Below are positions 6,614-16,513 of a DNA stretch of 64,000 bases, one piece after another. A program made the translations under genes and the position numbers. Each line of letters opens with the position of its first letter. Positions within the stretch are counted from its first letter, which is position 1. Source of the stretch: CBDCYH01 sp965224105. Its GTDB lineage: Bacteria > Bacteroidota > Rhodothermia > Rhodothermales > JABDKH01. The stretch is taken from contig CBDCYH010000002.1 of assembly GCA_965224105.1 (NCBI GenBank), positions 1,054,001 through 1,118,000 of the forward strand, given 5' to 3'. Below the pieces are notes generated by a model. The model was not told where the DNA came from, made no database searches, and worked only from the letters and a program-made list of their open reading frames with translations.

Positions 6614-9484
6614 ATGGCGATCGATCTAACCGCAGCTGATTCGTTTGATACCAGACACACGGCAAGCGGCGAAAGCGCAGAAATGCTCTTGGCCGTTGGA
6701 GCTACAGATACAGACGATCTGGTTGACAAAACTATCCCTTCACACATCCGCGTAAAACAGGCTATCGAATTGCCAAAGGCTCTGAGCGAGCATGAACTTG
6801 AGCAACGAGCTGAGGAGCTGGCAAACCGCAACGTTATCTTCAGGTCCTTCATCGGGATGGGGTACTCGGATACGATTACGCCTCCCGTAATTCTGAGAAA
6901 TATTTTTCACAACCCTAACTGGTATACTCAGTACACTCCGTACCAGGCAGAGATTTCGCAAGGGCGTCTTGAGGCACTACTAAACTTCCAAACGGCGGTC
7001 TCTGATTTAACAGGATTCGAAATAGCGAACGCCTCCCTGTTAGATGAAGGCACTGCGGCAGCCGAAGCAATGATGATGTTCAGCCGGCTAACCAAAAAGT
7101 CTGACCGCAATGTTTTCTTCGTCTCCGAATCGTGCCATCCCCAAACCATTGAGGTAGTCAAAACAAGAGCGGAGCCGCTTGGAATCGAAGTAGAAGTAGG
7201 CAACCATACCCTGTTTAATTTTACCGAAAACGTTTTTGCAGCCTTATTGCAATACCCCGCCACCGACGGACGCGTAGACAACGTAGCTGATTTTTGTGCG
7301 CGGGCGCAAGACGCCGATGTTAGGGTCATTTGCGCAACCGACCTTCTCAGTCTCGCTCTGCTCACTCCGCCCGGCGAGTTTGGCGCTGATGCAGCTGTCG
7401 GAAACTCACAGAGATTCGGTGTCCCCCTGGGTTATGGTGGACCGCATGCAGCATTCTTCGCCACGCGCGAAAAGTTTAAGAGACAAATCCCGGGTAGAAT
7501 TATCGGGGTTAGCGTTGATGCAGATGAAAACCGGGCTCTTCGAATGGCGCTGCAGACGCGGGAGCAACACATCAGACGCGACAAGGCTACTTCCAACATT
7601 TGCACGGCGCAGGTACTACTGGCCGTAATGGCCGGAGCATACGCTGTCTACCACGGGCCGAAGGGAATCAGACGGATCGCTACACGCGTTCATGATCTGA
7701 CCAAATTGCTCGCGCAAGGTCTTGTCCATCTCGGGTTCGAGATAAGACACCAGAATTTTTTCGACACCATCCGCGTAGACACCGACCTACAAGAGGCCAA
7801 CAGAATTCGCGCCGCTGCAGCCGATGCCAAAATTAATCTGCGGTTTTTCGAAGATGGCTCTTTGGGCATTTCACTGGATGAGACGACTTCCGAGTCCGAT
7901 GTGGACGCCTTGTTCTCGTTGTTTGGCCACGACCAGAATTTCAATTTCAGCTGCGCAGAGTTGGCACTCCGGAATCAGTCGGGCTATGACGGGCCATGTG
8001 CGCGCACAACTGAGTACTTAACCCACCCAACTTTTTCAGCTTATCAGACTGAAACGGAAATGATGAGATACCTGACGCGGTTATCAGCAAAGGATCTATC
8101 TTTGACCACGTCCATGATCCCTCTTGGATCGTGCACCATGAAACTAAACGCTGTATCCGAGCTGCTTCCGGTGAGTCTGCCGGGGTTCAGCAGGATGCAT
8201 CCGTTTGCGCCCATCGAGCAAACGGAGGGTTATCGCGTCGTATTTGAAGAACTCTCCCAATGGCTCGCTGAGATAACAGGTTTTCATGGTGTATCACTGC
8301 AGCCAAATTCGGGTGCATCAGGCGAATACGCGGGTCTGCTCGTGATCCGCGCCTATCACGAGGCAAATGGCGAGCAGCATCGCAATGTGTGCCTCATTCC
8401 AGAGTCCGCCCATGGCACCAATCCAGCCAGCGCGGTAATGGCAGGGATGAAGGTAGTTGTAACTCGTTGTGACGACCAGGGAAATATCGACCTCGACGAC
8501 CTGCGTGCAAAAGCAGTACAACACTCTGCGAACCTCGCCGCGTTGATGATTACCTACCCATCCACGCATGGCGTTTTTGAGTCAACGATCATTGACATCT
8601 GCGAGTGCATTCATCAACATGGCGGACAGGTCTACATGGACGGAGCCAATATGAACGCTCAGGTCGGTCTATGTCGACCCGGCGACTTTGGAGCAGACGT
8701 GTGCCATCTGAACCTGCACAAGACTTTTAGTATTCCGCACGGCGGCGGCGGCCCCGGCGTCGGACCAATTTGCACCGCAGAACATCTCTCGCCTTACCTT
8801 CCTTCCCATCCGCTCGTCAATACTGGCGGAGAAACCGGAATCGGACCAATCGCCGCGGCGCCGTGGGGCTCTGCCAGCATCTTGCTGATTTCCTGGGCAT
8901 ACATTGCGATGATGGGTGCCGATGGTCTTACCGCTGCATCACAACAAGCTATTCTGAATGCGAACTACATTGCAAAAAGACTTGAAGGCCACTTCGACAT
9001 CCTGTACACCGGACTCAATGGGTATTGCGCCCACGAATTTATTCTTGATTTGAGACCATTCAAGAGCTCCGCAGGAGTAAGCGAAGTCGACGTCGCGAAA
9101 CGCCTAATGGATTATGGCTTCCACGCTCCGACGATGTCTTGGCCTGTGGTAGGTACTATGATGATCGAGCCAACGGAGAGCGAGTCGAAACAGGAGTTGG
9201 ATCGTTTTTGTGATTCTATGATTGCCATCCGGGAAGAAATCCGACAAATCGAAGTCGACATTCTTCCGCGTGATAACAACCCACTTGTCAACGCGCCTCA
9301 CACCGCGGTGACGACAGTTACCGACGACTGGGCGCGACCCTATTCAAGGGAAACGGCAATATTTCCACTCGAGCATACGAAGGTCCACAAATACTGGCCC
9401 CCTGTTAGGCGGGTAAACGATGCGTACGGCGATCGAAATCTCGTGTGCAGCTGCCCTCCAGTCGAAGCGTACGTAGAAAGCTAA
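6614..9484 (+). CDS. gcvP: Glycine dehydrogenase (decarboxylating), P-protein of the glycine cleavage system
   Basis: This 956-residue single-chain P-protein has two homologous halves. It decarboxylates glycine with pyridoxal phosphate and passes the aminomethyl group to lipoyl-GcvH. The PLP lysine is K703 in the motif LHKTFSIPHGGGGPG. The N-terminal half has FIGMGYSDTITPPVILRN and the PYQAEISQGRLE motif. The length matches the E. coli-type single-polypeptide form. No gcvT or gcvH is adjacent. A perfect TATAAT at 6566-6571 could be a -10 element, but no good -35 partner is visible, and I see no glycine riboswitch in the 122-bp leader. The start ATG lacks a Shine-Dalgarno sequence. Confidence 0.97.
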   Translation: MAIDLTAADSFDTRHTASGESAEMLLAVGATDTDDLVDKTIPSHIRVKQAIELPKALSEHELEQRAEELANRNVIFRSFIGMGYSDTITPPVILRNIFHNPNWYTQYTPYQAEISQGRLEALLNFQTAVSDLTGFEIANASLLDEGTAAAEAMMMFSRLTKKSDRNVFFVSESCHPQTIEVVKTRAEPLGIEVEVGNHTLFNFTENVFAALLQYPATDGRVDNVADFCARAQDADVRVICATDLLSLALLTPPGEFGADAAVGNSQRFGVPLGYGGPHAAFFATREKFKRQIPGRIIGVSVDADENRALRMALQTREQHIRRDKATSNICTAQVLLAVMAGAYAVYHGPKGIRRIATRVHDLTKLLAQGLVHLGFEIRHQNFFDTIRVDTDLQEANRIRAAAADAKINLRFFEDGSLGISLDETTSESDVDALFSLFGHDQNFNFSCAELALRNQSGYDGPCARTTEYLTHPTFSAYQTETEMMRYLTRLSAKDLSLTTSMIPLGSCTMKLNAVSELLPVSLPGFSRMHPFAPIEQTEGYRVVFEELSQWLAEITGFHGVSLQPNSGASGEYAGLLVIRAYHEANGEQHRNVCLIPESAHGTNPASAVMAGMKVVVTRCDDQGNIDLDDLRAKAVQHSANLAALMITYPSTHGVFESTIIDICECIHQHGGQVYMDGANMNAQVGLCRPGDFGADVCHLNLHKTFSIPHGGGGPGVGPICTAEHLSPYLPSHPLVNTGGETGIGPIAAAPWGSASILLISWAYIAMMGADGLTAASQQAILNANYIAKRLEGHFDILYTGLNGYCAHEFILDLRPFKSSAGVSEVDVAKRLMDYGFHAPTMSWPVVGTMMIEPTESESKQELDRFCDSMIAIREEIRQIEVDILPRDNNPLVNAPHTAVTTVTDDWARPYSRETAIFPLEHTKVHKYWPPVRRVNDAYGDRNLVCSCPPVEAYVES

Positions 9485-9498
9485 AATGCGAGTGGGCA

Positions 9499-11058
9499 TT
9501 GATAAATAAAACCCACCTACTCTTCCTCGGCGCAATCACCTTTTTTGTGACAGGCTGCCAACCGGGTGGGCTTGCTCAGAACGAACCCTCTCGGCCCAAT
9601 ATCATCTTTGTGTTCACCGACGATCATGCGGCTCAGGCGGTCGGAGCATACGGCGGAATTCTCTCGGAGCTTAACCCAACACCAAACATTGACGCGCTGG
9701 CTGCGGAGGGCATGCTGTTTCGAAATGCTTTCGTAACCAACTCTATCTGTGCTCCTAGTAGAGCGGTCATCTTGACTGGCAAGCACACACACCTCAATGG
9801 TGTGAGAACAAACGCTGTCAGGTTTGACTCGTCACAGACAACGTTCCCGAAGTTATTGCAGTCGGCAGGTTACGAGACTGCGATAATCGGCAAGTGGCAT
9901 TTAAAGAGCGAGCCTACCGGGTTTGACCACTGGGAGGTGCTCCCCGGACAGGGCAAATATTACAATCCGGATTTCCGCACACCGGCAGGGCTTGCGCAAA
10001 CCGATGGGTACGTAACAGACATTATCACAGACAAAGCCATCTCGTGGATATCAACTCAGCGGGATCCGAGTAAGCCGTTCATGTTGATGTACCAGCACAA
10101 AGCTCCACACAGGGAATGGTCGCCCGGACCAAGCCACCTGGCCAAATACGATGACCTGGTTGTTCCGGAAGTTGCAACCTTGTTTGATTCGTACGAAGGT
10201 CGCACTTCAGCTGCTCAAACGCAGGAGATGGAAATTGACCGACACATGGACCTTCACTACGATCTTAAGGTCAGGCAAGCGGCGGACTCAACGAGCTGGC
10301 TCTTTCCATTGGCAGAACGCAATTACAATCGCATGACCGTTGATCAGCGGCGTGCGTGGGATGAGGCGTACGAGCCCAAGAACCAGGCATTCTATTCGCA
10401 AAACCTTGAGAGTAAAGATCTCGTTCGTTGGAAGTATCAGAGATACGTAAAGGACTACCTCCGCACAATTGCTTCTGTTGATGATAATCTAGGTAGACTT
10501 CTCCGACATCTAGATGACTCAGGGCTCACCAACAACACGGTCATAATTTACAATTCCGATCAGGGCTTTTACCTGGGAGAGCACGGGTGGTTTGACAAGC
10601 GTTGGATGTACGAGGAGTCGTTGCGTTCACCGTTGATCGTGCGCTGGCCGGGTATCGCGGCGGCAGGTTCGGAGACTAAGGCGATGGTACAGAATCTGGA
10701 CATCGCGCAAACGATTCTTGACATCGCCGACGTGGATGCCCCCGCAGATATGCAGGGAGTGAGTTTCGCACCTGTCTTGCGTAACCCGGACAAACAGAGT
10801 GGGCGCAAGGAGATCTACTATCACTACTACGAAAGCGGTGAACATAACGTACCGAAACACTACGGAATCAGAACTAACCAGTATAAACTGATTCACTACT
10901 ATGAGATCGATGAGTGGGAGTTGTTTGACCTCGCAGCAGATGCAAACGAATTGTCCAGCGTATATGGGAATTCTGAATATGTCGATATTCAGAATGACCT
11001 GGTGGAACGCTTGTTGGCCCTTCAGAATCGGTACCAGGTTCCTCCGGGAGATACCTAG
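9499..11058 (+). CDS. Sulfatase, formylglycine type, lipoprotein
   Basis: This is a sulfatase of about 519 residues from a TTG at 9499. That start gives a short lipoprotein signal (HLLFLGAITFFVTGC). A GTG at 9445 would instead overlap gcvP by 40 bp and add a basic N-terminus. The sulfatase core starts with PNIIFVFTDDHAAQAVGAYG (calcium-binding Asp pair). The activation motif is C84-A-P-S-R88, in which Cys must be converted to formylglycine. Downstream, GKWHLK and NSDQGFYLGEHGWFDKRWMYEE are further active-site segments. The likely substrate is a sulfated polysaccharide or sugar ester. No maturase gene lies in the window. A strong terminator follows. Confidence 0.92.
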   Translation: MINKTHLLFLGAITFFVTGCQPGGLAQNEPSRPNIIFVFTDDHAAQAVGAYGGILSELNPTPNIDALAAEGMLFRNAFVTNSICAPSRAVILTGKHTHLNGVRTNAVRFDSSQTTFPKLLQSAGYETAIIGKWHLKSEPTGFDHWEVLPGQGKYYNPDFRTPAGLAQTDGYVTDIITDKAISWISTQRDPSKPFMLMYQHKAPHREWSPGPSHLAKYDDLVVPEVATLFDSYEGRTSAAQTQEMEIDRHMDLHYDLKVRQAADSTSWLFPLAERNYNRMTVDQRRAWDEAYEPKNQAFYSQNLESKDLVRWKYQRYVKDYLRTIASVDDNLGRLLRHLDDSGLTNNTVIIYNSDQGFYLGEHGWFDKRWMYEESLRSPLIVRWPGIAAAGSETKAMVQNLDIAQTILDIADVDAPADMQGVSFAPVLRNPDKQSGRKEIYYHYYESGEHNVPKHYGIRTNQYKLIHYYEIDEWELFDLAADANELSSVYGNSEYVDIQNDLVERLLALQNRYQVPPGDT

Positions 11059-11073
11059 GCTCAGGACGAATTC

Positions 11074-11102
11074 AAAAGGCCCGGCGGATGCCGGGCCTTT
11101 TG
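11074..11102 (+). terminator. Intrinsic terminator after the sulfatase gene
   Basis: AAAAGGCCCGGC-GGAT-GCCGGGCCTTTT is a GC-rich hairpin with a tight four-base loop and a T run. It lies 16 bp past the sulfatase stop. The A/T flanks make it potentially bidirectional. Confidence 0.92.
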
Positions 11103-11286
11103 TGCAAGGTGTCGCTTTGCTAAGCGGATGTTTATTGGGCCAAAGCCCGTTCGTCGATACCAAGGTCCGACGATGCAAATAATGTTTTAGTAAAGTATTC
11201 CTTACACATCCCCTCACGTTAGGAGAAGACTCTCTATGTATCGGAGTCTGTCACCCGGTTTTTAAGGATCTGGTTAGGCAGTTATG

Positions 11287-11327
11287 CAAAAAAGAAAGGC
11301 GTTGCCGTATTACCGACAACGCCTTCT
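11287..11327 (-). terminator. Intrinsic terminator for the T9SS cargo gene at 11346-12446
   Basis: On the minus strand AAGGCGTTGTCGG and its complement CGGCAACGCCTT form a hairpin, followed by TCTTTTTT. It sits about 20 bp after the stop of the cargo gene. With the plus-strand terminator at 11074-11102 it insulates the two convergent transcripts. Confidence 0.9.
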
Positions 11328-11345
11328 AAGCGAGGGTCAAGTTAC

Positions 11346-12446
11346 CTACTTGAGCAGCGTGATAGACCGTGTCTGGTCAAAGTTCTCTCCCGTTACGCGG
11401 TACATGTAAATACCCGATGATAGCTGCGAGCCATCGATGGTAAAGGTCCGCGTCTGGTTTGCCTCCAGCATACCAGTGTAGACATCAGCCACTTTCTGGC
11501 CAACTGCATTGTATATACCGACCGTAACATCCTGTGTCTCGTTTACCGTTAAGGAGAAAGTAGACTGCGGATTGAACGGATTCGGATAGGCGTCTGAGAC
11601 AACGTGGCTGGCTGGCAAATCAACCGATACGTTAACCAGTGAGCTGTACGAGAACGATCCATTGATGTCAACCTGCCTTAGTCGAAACTGCATGTCGCCA
11701 ACGCCAGCCTTGGCGATGCGATACATGTAGTCCTGTCCCTGGTTTGTCGTTCCCATTCCTGGTACGAACGCAACTGGCTCGAAGCTGTCGTTGATTTTTT
11801 GCTGAACCTCAAATCCAGCGTTATCCAACTCGGAGAGTGTTGACCAGCGGAGTAGAATATCCTCGTGATCGACCTGAGCGTTGAACTCGGCCAGTTCTAC
11901 CGGAAGCGAACCCATCCCAGCTTGAATAGCTGTATTTGGTGTCGCCTCGTAAGCATAGTCCTTTATCGTGACGGTTGATCCGTCTGCCGCGACACCAATG
12001 CGCACCCATCCGTAATGTGTTTGACCATCCAGGCTAATTAACACGCCAACATATCCCTCAAAATATCCGGCCCACTCGCTAGTGTCTTCAAGTTGAATGT
12101 ATGAGTTCGAGTTCTGAAACGGATCGCTCGGGTCGATGACCGCATTTTGTGGAAAACGCATGGTGTAGTCGGCGTCAACCATAGCCGTAGCAACCAGATG
12201 ATCGATGGATGTATCGGTATGACCAATTACCCGGATTTTGTTGCACGCCTCGATCAGGGCCTGGTTTATTTGAAACTCGTTAATGCCATCATTGTCAAAG
12301 TCAAACGAGTATGAACCATCTGTGACCACCGTGTCAGGAACAATATCCGTGTAGATTACCTGGGCAAATGAATCGGTGAGCGTAAAAAACGAGAAGACCA
12401 CGAGTCCGAAGGCGGCCGTTAGATTTTTGTAGCGGAAAGTTTTCAT
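11346..12446 (-). CDS. Secreted protein of unknown function with T9SS type A sorting domain
   Basis: The 366-residue product from the ATG at 12446 has a signal peptide ending SFAQ. An in-frame start at 12476 would add ten residues ahead of it. The N-terminal half (about residues 20-180) is an unrecognised beta-rich region with an Asp-rich stretch (FDFDNDGINEF). A fibronectin-like middle follows (SLPVELAEFNAQ... to ...QFRLRQVDINGSFSYS). The last 80 residues are a type A T9SS sorting domain: SDAYPNPFNPQSTFSL, then YNAVGQKVADV, then SGIYMYRVTGENF and ITLLK. It is therefore predicted to be exported by Sec, moved across the outer membrane by T9SS, and released or surface-anchored. Confidence 0.85.
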   Translation of the reverse strand: MKTFRYKNLTAAFGLVVFSFFTLTDSFAQVIYTDIVPDTVVTDGSYSFDFDNDGINEFQINQALIEACNKIRVIGHTDTSIDHLVATAMVDADYTMRFPQNAVIDPSDPFQNSNSYIQLEDTSEWAGYFEGYVGVLISLDGQTHYGWVRIGVAADGSTVTIKDYAYEATPNTAIQAGMGSLPVELAEFNAQVDHEDILLRWSTLSELDNAGFEVQQKINDSFEPVAFVPGMGTTNQGQDYMYRIAKAGVGDMQFRLRQVDINGSFSYSSLVNVSVDLPASHVVSDAYPNPFNPQSTFSLTVNETQDVTVGIYNAVGQKVADVYTGMLEANQTRTFTIDGSQLSSGIYMYRVTGENFDQTRSITLLK

Positions 12447-12615
12447 TCTTATCACTTCTGTTAGTAGCAAATGCACTTCATTGCACGGCGGTACAATTCA
12501 GCTTGTCGTCGGATCCTAATTCAAAAAGTGGGCCATATCAAACCGAGATCTCATAATTTGCTAACTGGCTTTGTGGGTAGCGATTCAAGATTTAGTTCTT
12601 GCCAAGAATCGGCCT

Positions 12616-13515
12616 TTACATCAAGCGAAACATCTTCCCGCTGAGGGGAATCCCCCGAAAGGATTCGAAGTCGCGTGACACCCTCGATATCTTTTCGAGA
12701 CTGATCCCGGACTCGAAGCCCAAACAAGAACAAAGATATGCGGTATCCTCAGTTGCGATATTCCCGGTTGCACCGGGGATGAAAGGGCATCCGCCAAGTC
12801 CTCCAAACGATGTGTCGAAATGTCGAACTCCCATCTCCAGCGCGGTTGCCACGTTTGCCATACCTAATCCGCGGGTGTCGTGCAGATGGAGGACCAGCGG
12901 TTTCCCCTTGCAAAGAGGTAGCAGCAATGCAAGAAATTCTCGGATTGTCTTTGGATTCGCAAAGCCTGTCGAGTCGGCAAGGGATATAGACCGCACATCC
13001 ATGTCGGCGAATTTTTGGACATGGTTGGCCACAAAAGAAAGTGGGGTGTCACCCGGCTCTTCATACCCCCACACCGTTTGCAATCCGATTTGCGGCTCTA
13101 TCCCCGCAGCGTTGGCGACCCGAATCATGGTCGCGGCCTCAGACAGGCCTTCTTCTACAGACATATTCGCGTTGGCGGCGCTGTGCGATTCGTTGGTTGC
13201 GATTGACAAATCGATGTGCTTGACTCCGCATGCAAGGGCTCGATCAACTCCTTTCCTGTTCAATGCGAGGGCAGAGAGAACTAATGCCTCATCGGTCACA
13301 TCAAATGCACCGACGATCTCCTCTGCGTCCGCCATCTGGGGAACCCATTTCGGATGCACGAACGACGTGATTTGAATCCGTTCAAGACCAGCACCCAAAA
13401 GCCCCTGGATAACGTTTATTTTCGTTTTCGTGTCAATGGGCTTTTTTTCAAATTGAAATCCATCTCTTGCGCCCACATCACAGATTTCAACTCGTTTACA
13501 ATTAGTATCAGGCAT
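12616..13515 (-). CDS. Hydroxymethylglutaryl-CoA lyase family enzyme
   Basis: This 299-residue TIM barrel belongs to the HMGL-like aldolase family, which cleaves (S)-3-hydroxy-3-methylglutaryl-CoA to acetoacetate and acetyl-CoA in leucine and ketone metabolism. The N-terminal signature reads EICDVGARDGFQ; the catalytic Arg-Asp pair is kept although the usual Pro and Leu (PRDGLQ) differ. The metal-binding HLHDTRG is present. The C-terminal GGLGGCPFIPGATGNIATED matches the HMGL signature and contains the catalytic loop Cys. No leucine-degradation partners are adjacent. The gene is divergent from the M1 peptidase gene (95 bp apart). A relative acting on a different acyl-CoA is possible. Confidence 0.87.
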   Translation of the reverse strand: MPDTNCKRVEICDVGARDGFQFEKKPIDTKTKINVIQGLLGAGLERIQITSFVHPKWVPQMADAEEIVGAFDVTDEALVLSALALNRKGVDRALACGVKHIDLSIATNESHSAANANMSVEEGLSEAATMIRVANAAGIEPQIGLQTVWGYEEPGDTPLSFVANHVQKFADMDVRSISLADSTGFANPKTIREFLALLLPLCKGKPLVLHLHDTRGLGMANVATALEMGVRHFDTSFGGLGGCPFIPGATGNIATEDTAYLCSCLGFESGISLEKISRVSRDFESFRGIPLSGKMFRLM

Positions 13516-13610
13516 ACCAAACGATTACCGCCTCGTTTCTGCATTGGAACGAATTTGCAGCCAGACACTTATCTTTAGTACTGACAGGCACTTCTCATTA
13601 CACGTAATTC

Positions 13611-15590
13611 ATGAATACGATCCGTTTGGGGATACTCGCGCTCCTTTTTTCGAGTCAGTACGCGACTGCCCAAAATGCCACCCTGTACGACGAACCGCTT
13701 AGTGAGCGGCGGGTGGAATATATGATTGATGCGACCCTGGATGTAGCTAGAAACAGCATTATCGGCTCTCAAACTGTCTTGTGGCGGAATCCCGATACGG
13801 TTGCGGTAGGCGAGCTGCAATTTCATCTCTACCTGAACGCATTCAGAAATCCCGAATCAACATTCATGGTGGAGAGCGGGGGGATGCACAGGGACTTCAG
13901 TATCCGCGATGAGGAAGATCCATGGGGTGGCATAGATATCCTTTCGATGAAGGTGGGCGCGGCGGATCGATCGCCCGACGGAGAGCCCCTCGCCCAGTTC
14001 GAGCGCGGAGAAGAAGACCTCATGTCCAAAATTTCATTTATCCCGCCCGACGACGGTAATTCTCGTGACAGCACTGTTATCGTTGTACCACTGGACACAG
14101 CGGTCCGACCCGGTGAAGTTGTTGCAATTGATATTGGCTTCGTCTCACGGTTGCCAAAGATTTTTGCGCGCACCGGCTGGGATACTCTTCCCGATGGATC
14201 CCTTTTCTATATGGTGGCGCAGTGGTTTCCGAAGCTGGGGGTTTACGAGGTACCCGGCCAACGGTACGTCCCGCAGGATGCAGAAAAAGGTGCGTGGAGT
14301 ACGCATCAGTTTCACATGAACTCGGAGTTTTATGCGGACTTCGGCAACTACAACGTGTCGATGACTGTCCCTCGGACTTACGTGGTGGGCGCAACGGGTG
14401 TTTACATCGGCACAAGCGAGGAAGGAGCAAACAAGACTATCCGCTACGAAGCCAAAGATGTTCACGATTTTGCGTGGACGACAAGCCCGGCGTTTGTTGA
14501 GGAAACGGACTCGTGGCGACATGTAAACATGAAAGTGTTGTTATTGCCCGATCATGTAGACCAAGCGGAACGCCATTTTGGCGCAGCGAAAAACGCCCTC
14601 GAATGGTTCGACGAAAATATGGGTGAGTACCCATACACAACGCTCACGCTTGTTGATGGCCTCGGCGGTGCCAACGGGATGGAGTATCCCACGCTAATTA
14701 CGTGCGGGACGTTTTACAACCTCCCGGAAAGATTTCGAACACTTGAGGTGGTAACCATACACGAATTCGGGCATCAGTATTTCTACGGAATGCTAGCAAG
14801 CAATGAGGCAGAGGAGGCATGGCTTGATGAAGGGATGAACTCGTACGCTGAAAGTGTAATCATGGACTCGTACTACGGCGAGGGATCTGTGATAGACATC
14901 CCGGGCGCAAAAATTGGGGGACTCGCGGGCCATTACCTCGTTTATGTCGGGAGCCGCCCAGCCGAGGGCGCGCTTAACACTCGGTCGTGGGAGTATCCCG
15001 GCGGATCCGTGTACGGCCGGGTAACCTATTCCAAATCAGCCCTCGTCATGCACGCACTTGCCAACGTACTGGGCGAGGCCAAAATGAAAGAATTCCTTCA
15101 ATCATATTACCACAAATGGCGGTTCCGGCATCCAACCACACGCGACCTGGTTGCTGTTGCCGAAGATGTGGCAGGACGCGACCTAACGTGGTTCTTCAGC
15201 CAATTTGTATATGGTACCGCGATAGTCGACTATGCGGTTGAATCAATCGCGAGCAATCAGCAAAGCAACGGGACGTTTACGAGCGGAGTCGTACTTGCAA
15301 GACTAAGCGATGGGCTGATGCCCCAATCTGTTCGTGTAACCTTTGCTGATGGTTCTCAGCAAACAGTTGAATGGAACGGGTTGGATGAGACACATGAATT
15401 AACGTTTGAGCACGCCGCACCCGTTGCGGAAGTGTTCATTGACCCTTCCAACGAGACCATTCTGGATGTCAACCGGCTAAACAACCGTCGTGTACAGAAC
15501 CCCAACGGTTTGGGGTTCGCGACCAAGTACAAGTTTAAAGCCGCAGTCTTTTTCCAACAGCTCCTCGGGATCGTATCCGCAATCCTGTAG
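13611..15590 (+). CDS. M1 family zinc metallopeptidase (gluzincin aminopeptidase-like), secreted
   Basis: This 659-residue protein has a signal peptide ending YATAQ, an N-terminal beta-saddle domain and a thermolysin-like catalytic domain. The zinc site is complete: H384-E-F-G-H388 with E407 18 residues later (WLDEG). The substrate-binding exopeptidase motif GAMEN appears as GANGMEYPT, the variant common in bacterial M1 relatives. The C-terminus ends in a hydrophobic stretch (AAVFFQQLLGIVSAIL) that could be a membrane anchor. The next gene starts 11 bp downstream and encodes a polytopic membrane protein, so the two probably form an operon. The substrate is unknown. Confidence 0.9.
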   Translation: MNTIRLGILALLFSSQYATAQNATLYDEPLSERRVEYMIDATLDVARNSIIGSQTVLWRNPDTVAVGELQFHLYLNAFRNPESTFMVESGGMHRDFSIRDEEDPWGGIDILSMKVGAADRSPDGEPLAQFERGEEDLMSKISFIPPDDGNSRDSTVIVVPLDTAVRPGEVVAIDIGFVSRLPKIFARTGWDTLPDGSLFYMVAQWFPKLGVYEVPGQRYVPQDAEKGAWSTHQFHMNSEFYADFGNYNVSMTVPRTYVVGATGVYIGTSEEGANKTIRYEAKDVHDFAWTTSPAFVEETDSWRHVNMKVLLLPDHVDQAERHFGAAKNALEWFDENMGEYPYTTLTLVDGLGGANGMEYPTLITCGTFYNLPERFRTLEVVTIHEFGHQYFYGMLASNEAEEAWLDEGMNSYAESVIMDSYYGEGSVIDIPGAKIGGLAGHYLVYVGSRPAEGALNTRSWEYPGGSVYGRVTYSKSALVMHALANVLGEAKMKEFLQSYYHKWRFRHPTTRDLVAVAEDVAGRDLTWFFSQFVYGTAIVDYAVESIASNQQSNGTFTSGVVLARLSDGLMPQSVRVTFADGSQQTVEWNGLDETHELTFEHAAPVAEVFIDPSNETILDVNRLNNRRVQNPNGLGFATKYKFKAAVFFQQLLGIVSAIL

Positions 15591-15601
15591 ACATTGTACG
15601 C

Positions 15602-16513
15602 ATGATCAGTCAAAGTATCTCGGCAGGTTTCGCTTCGATCCGACAGCGATTCGGATTAGTTCTTCTTTTGTACGCGATAAACCTACTCGTCGCATTGGCT
15701 CTCGCGCTACCGTTATTTCTAACACTGCGCTCGGTCGTAGGTCCAACAGGCTTTGGTCCGGATCTCCTAAACAGGCTCGACCTCATGATATTGACACGGT
15801 CAGCTCCCGACCTGAGAAGTGCATTTCAATTGGTCGGACTGCAGTTGCTATGGGTAGTGCCCGTGTTTATGATCTGGAAAGTGGCCAGCAGCGTCGGTGT
15901 TATTAATGCTGTGCGTGACGGCCGCGTGAGGAAATTCTGGGCCGGTGTAGGAGAGTATACCATCAAGGGCATTGGTCTTGCTATGATTTTTGTGTTACTG
16001 GCCGCGGTCTGGGTGGGACTATGTACCTTTGGGACCGTCTTCGTTCGCGGGCTGCTTGGTGGAACAGAAGAGGCCGCGTATAAATCGATTGTCTACTTCT
16101 TGCCGGCTGCTCTAGCCGTAGGTCTAATCGTACTTTCGCTCTGGCACGACTACAGCCAGATCACACTGGTTAAATCGCGAGAGTCTGTCTTTACTTCGTT
16201 CAAACGGGGAGTAAAATTCGCCTTGAGGAATCCCGGGGCCTGGACGCTATTCACCTTCTGGCTGATCCTGTCTGCAATCTTGCTACTAGCGCCTACGGTA
16301 CTCGATTCATTTACTGCAACCGGTTCTTTCGCAGCGGTCCTGATGCAATTCGCTGTACAGCAACTATTCTTTCTCCTTCGGAGCGCGGCTACTGTCGGAT
16401 GGTTGGGTAGCGAAGTGGAGTACTACGAATCCAAACTTTGGAAAGATCTCCCATTGATTGCCGAGACGCCGATAATGGGTCCGGAGATATCCTTCGATGA
16501 GCCGGGTTTCTAA
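15602..16513 (+). CDS. Polytopic inner-membrane protein of unknown function
   Basis: This 303-residue hydrophobic protein has about six transmembrane segments: residues roughly 17-42, 80-105, 125-150, 165-185, 218-240 and 250-270. A Ser/Gln-rich start (MISQSISAGFASIRQRFG) could form an amphipathic helix. I do not recognise the family. It follows the M1 peptidase by 11 bp with no terminator, so co-transcription and a functional link to that peptidase are inferred. Its 3' end overlaps the convergent small gene at 16510 by 4 bp. Confidence 0.8.
   Translation: MISQSISAGFASIRQRFGLVLLLYAINLLVALALALPLFLTLRSVVGPTGFGPDLLNRLDLMILTRSAPDLRSAFQLVGLQLLWVVPVFMIWKVASSVGVINAVRDGRVRKFWAGVGEYTIKGIGLAMIFVLLAAVWVGLCTFGTVFVRGLLGGTEEAAYKSIVYFLPAALAVGLIVLSLWHDYSQITLVKSRESVFTSFKRGVKFALRNPGAWTLFTFWLILSAILLLAPTVLDSFTATGSFAAVLMQFAVQQLFFLLRSAATVGWLGSEVEYYESKLWKDLPLIAETPIMGPEISFDEPGF

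Noticed and set aside
12599..13375. 258-residue plus-strand frame across the HMG-CoA lyase gene
   Set aside because: The minus strand has the HMGL signature; this frame is Ser/Arg/Thr-rich and matches nothing.
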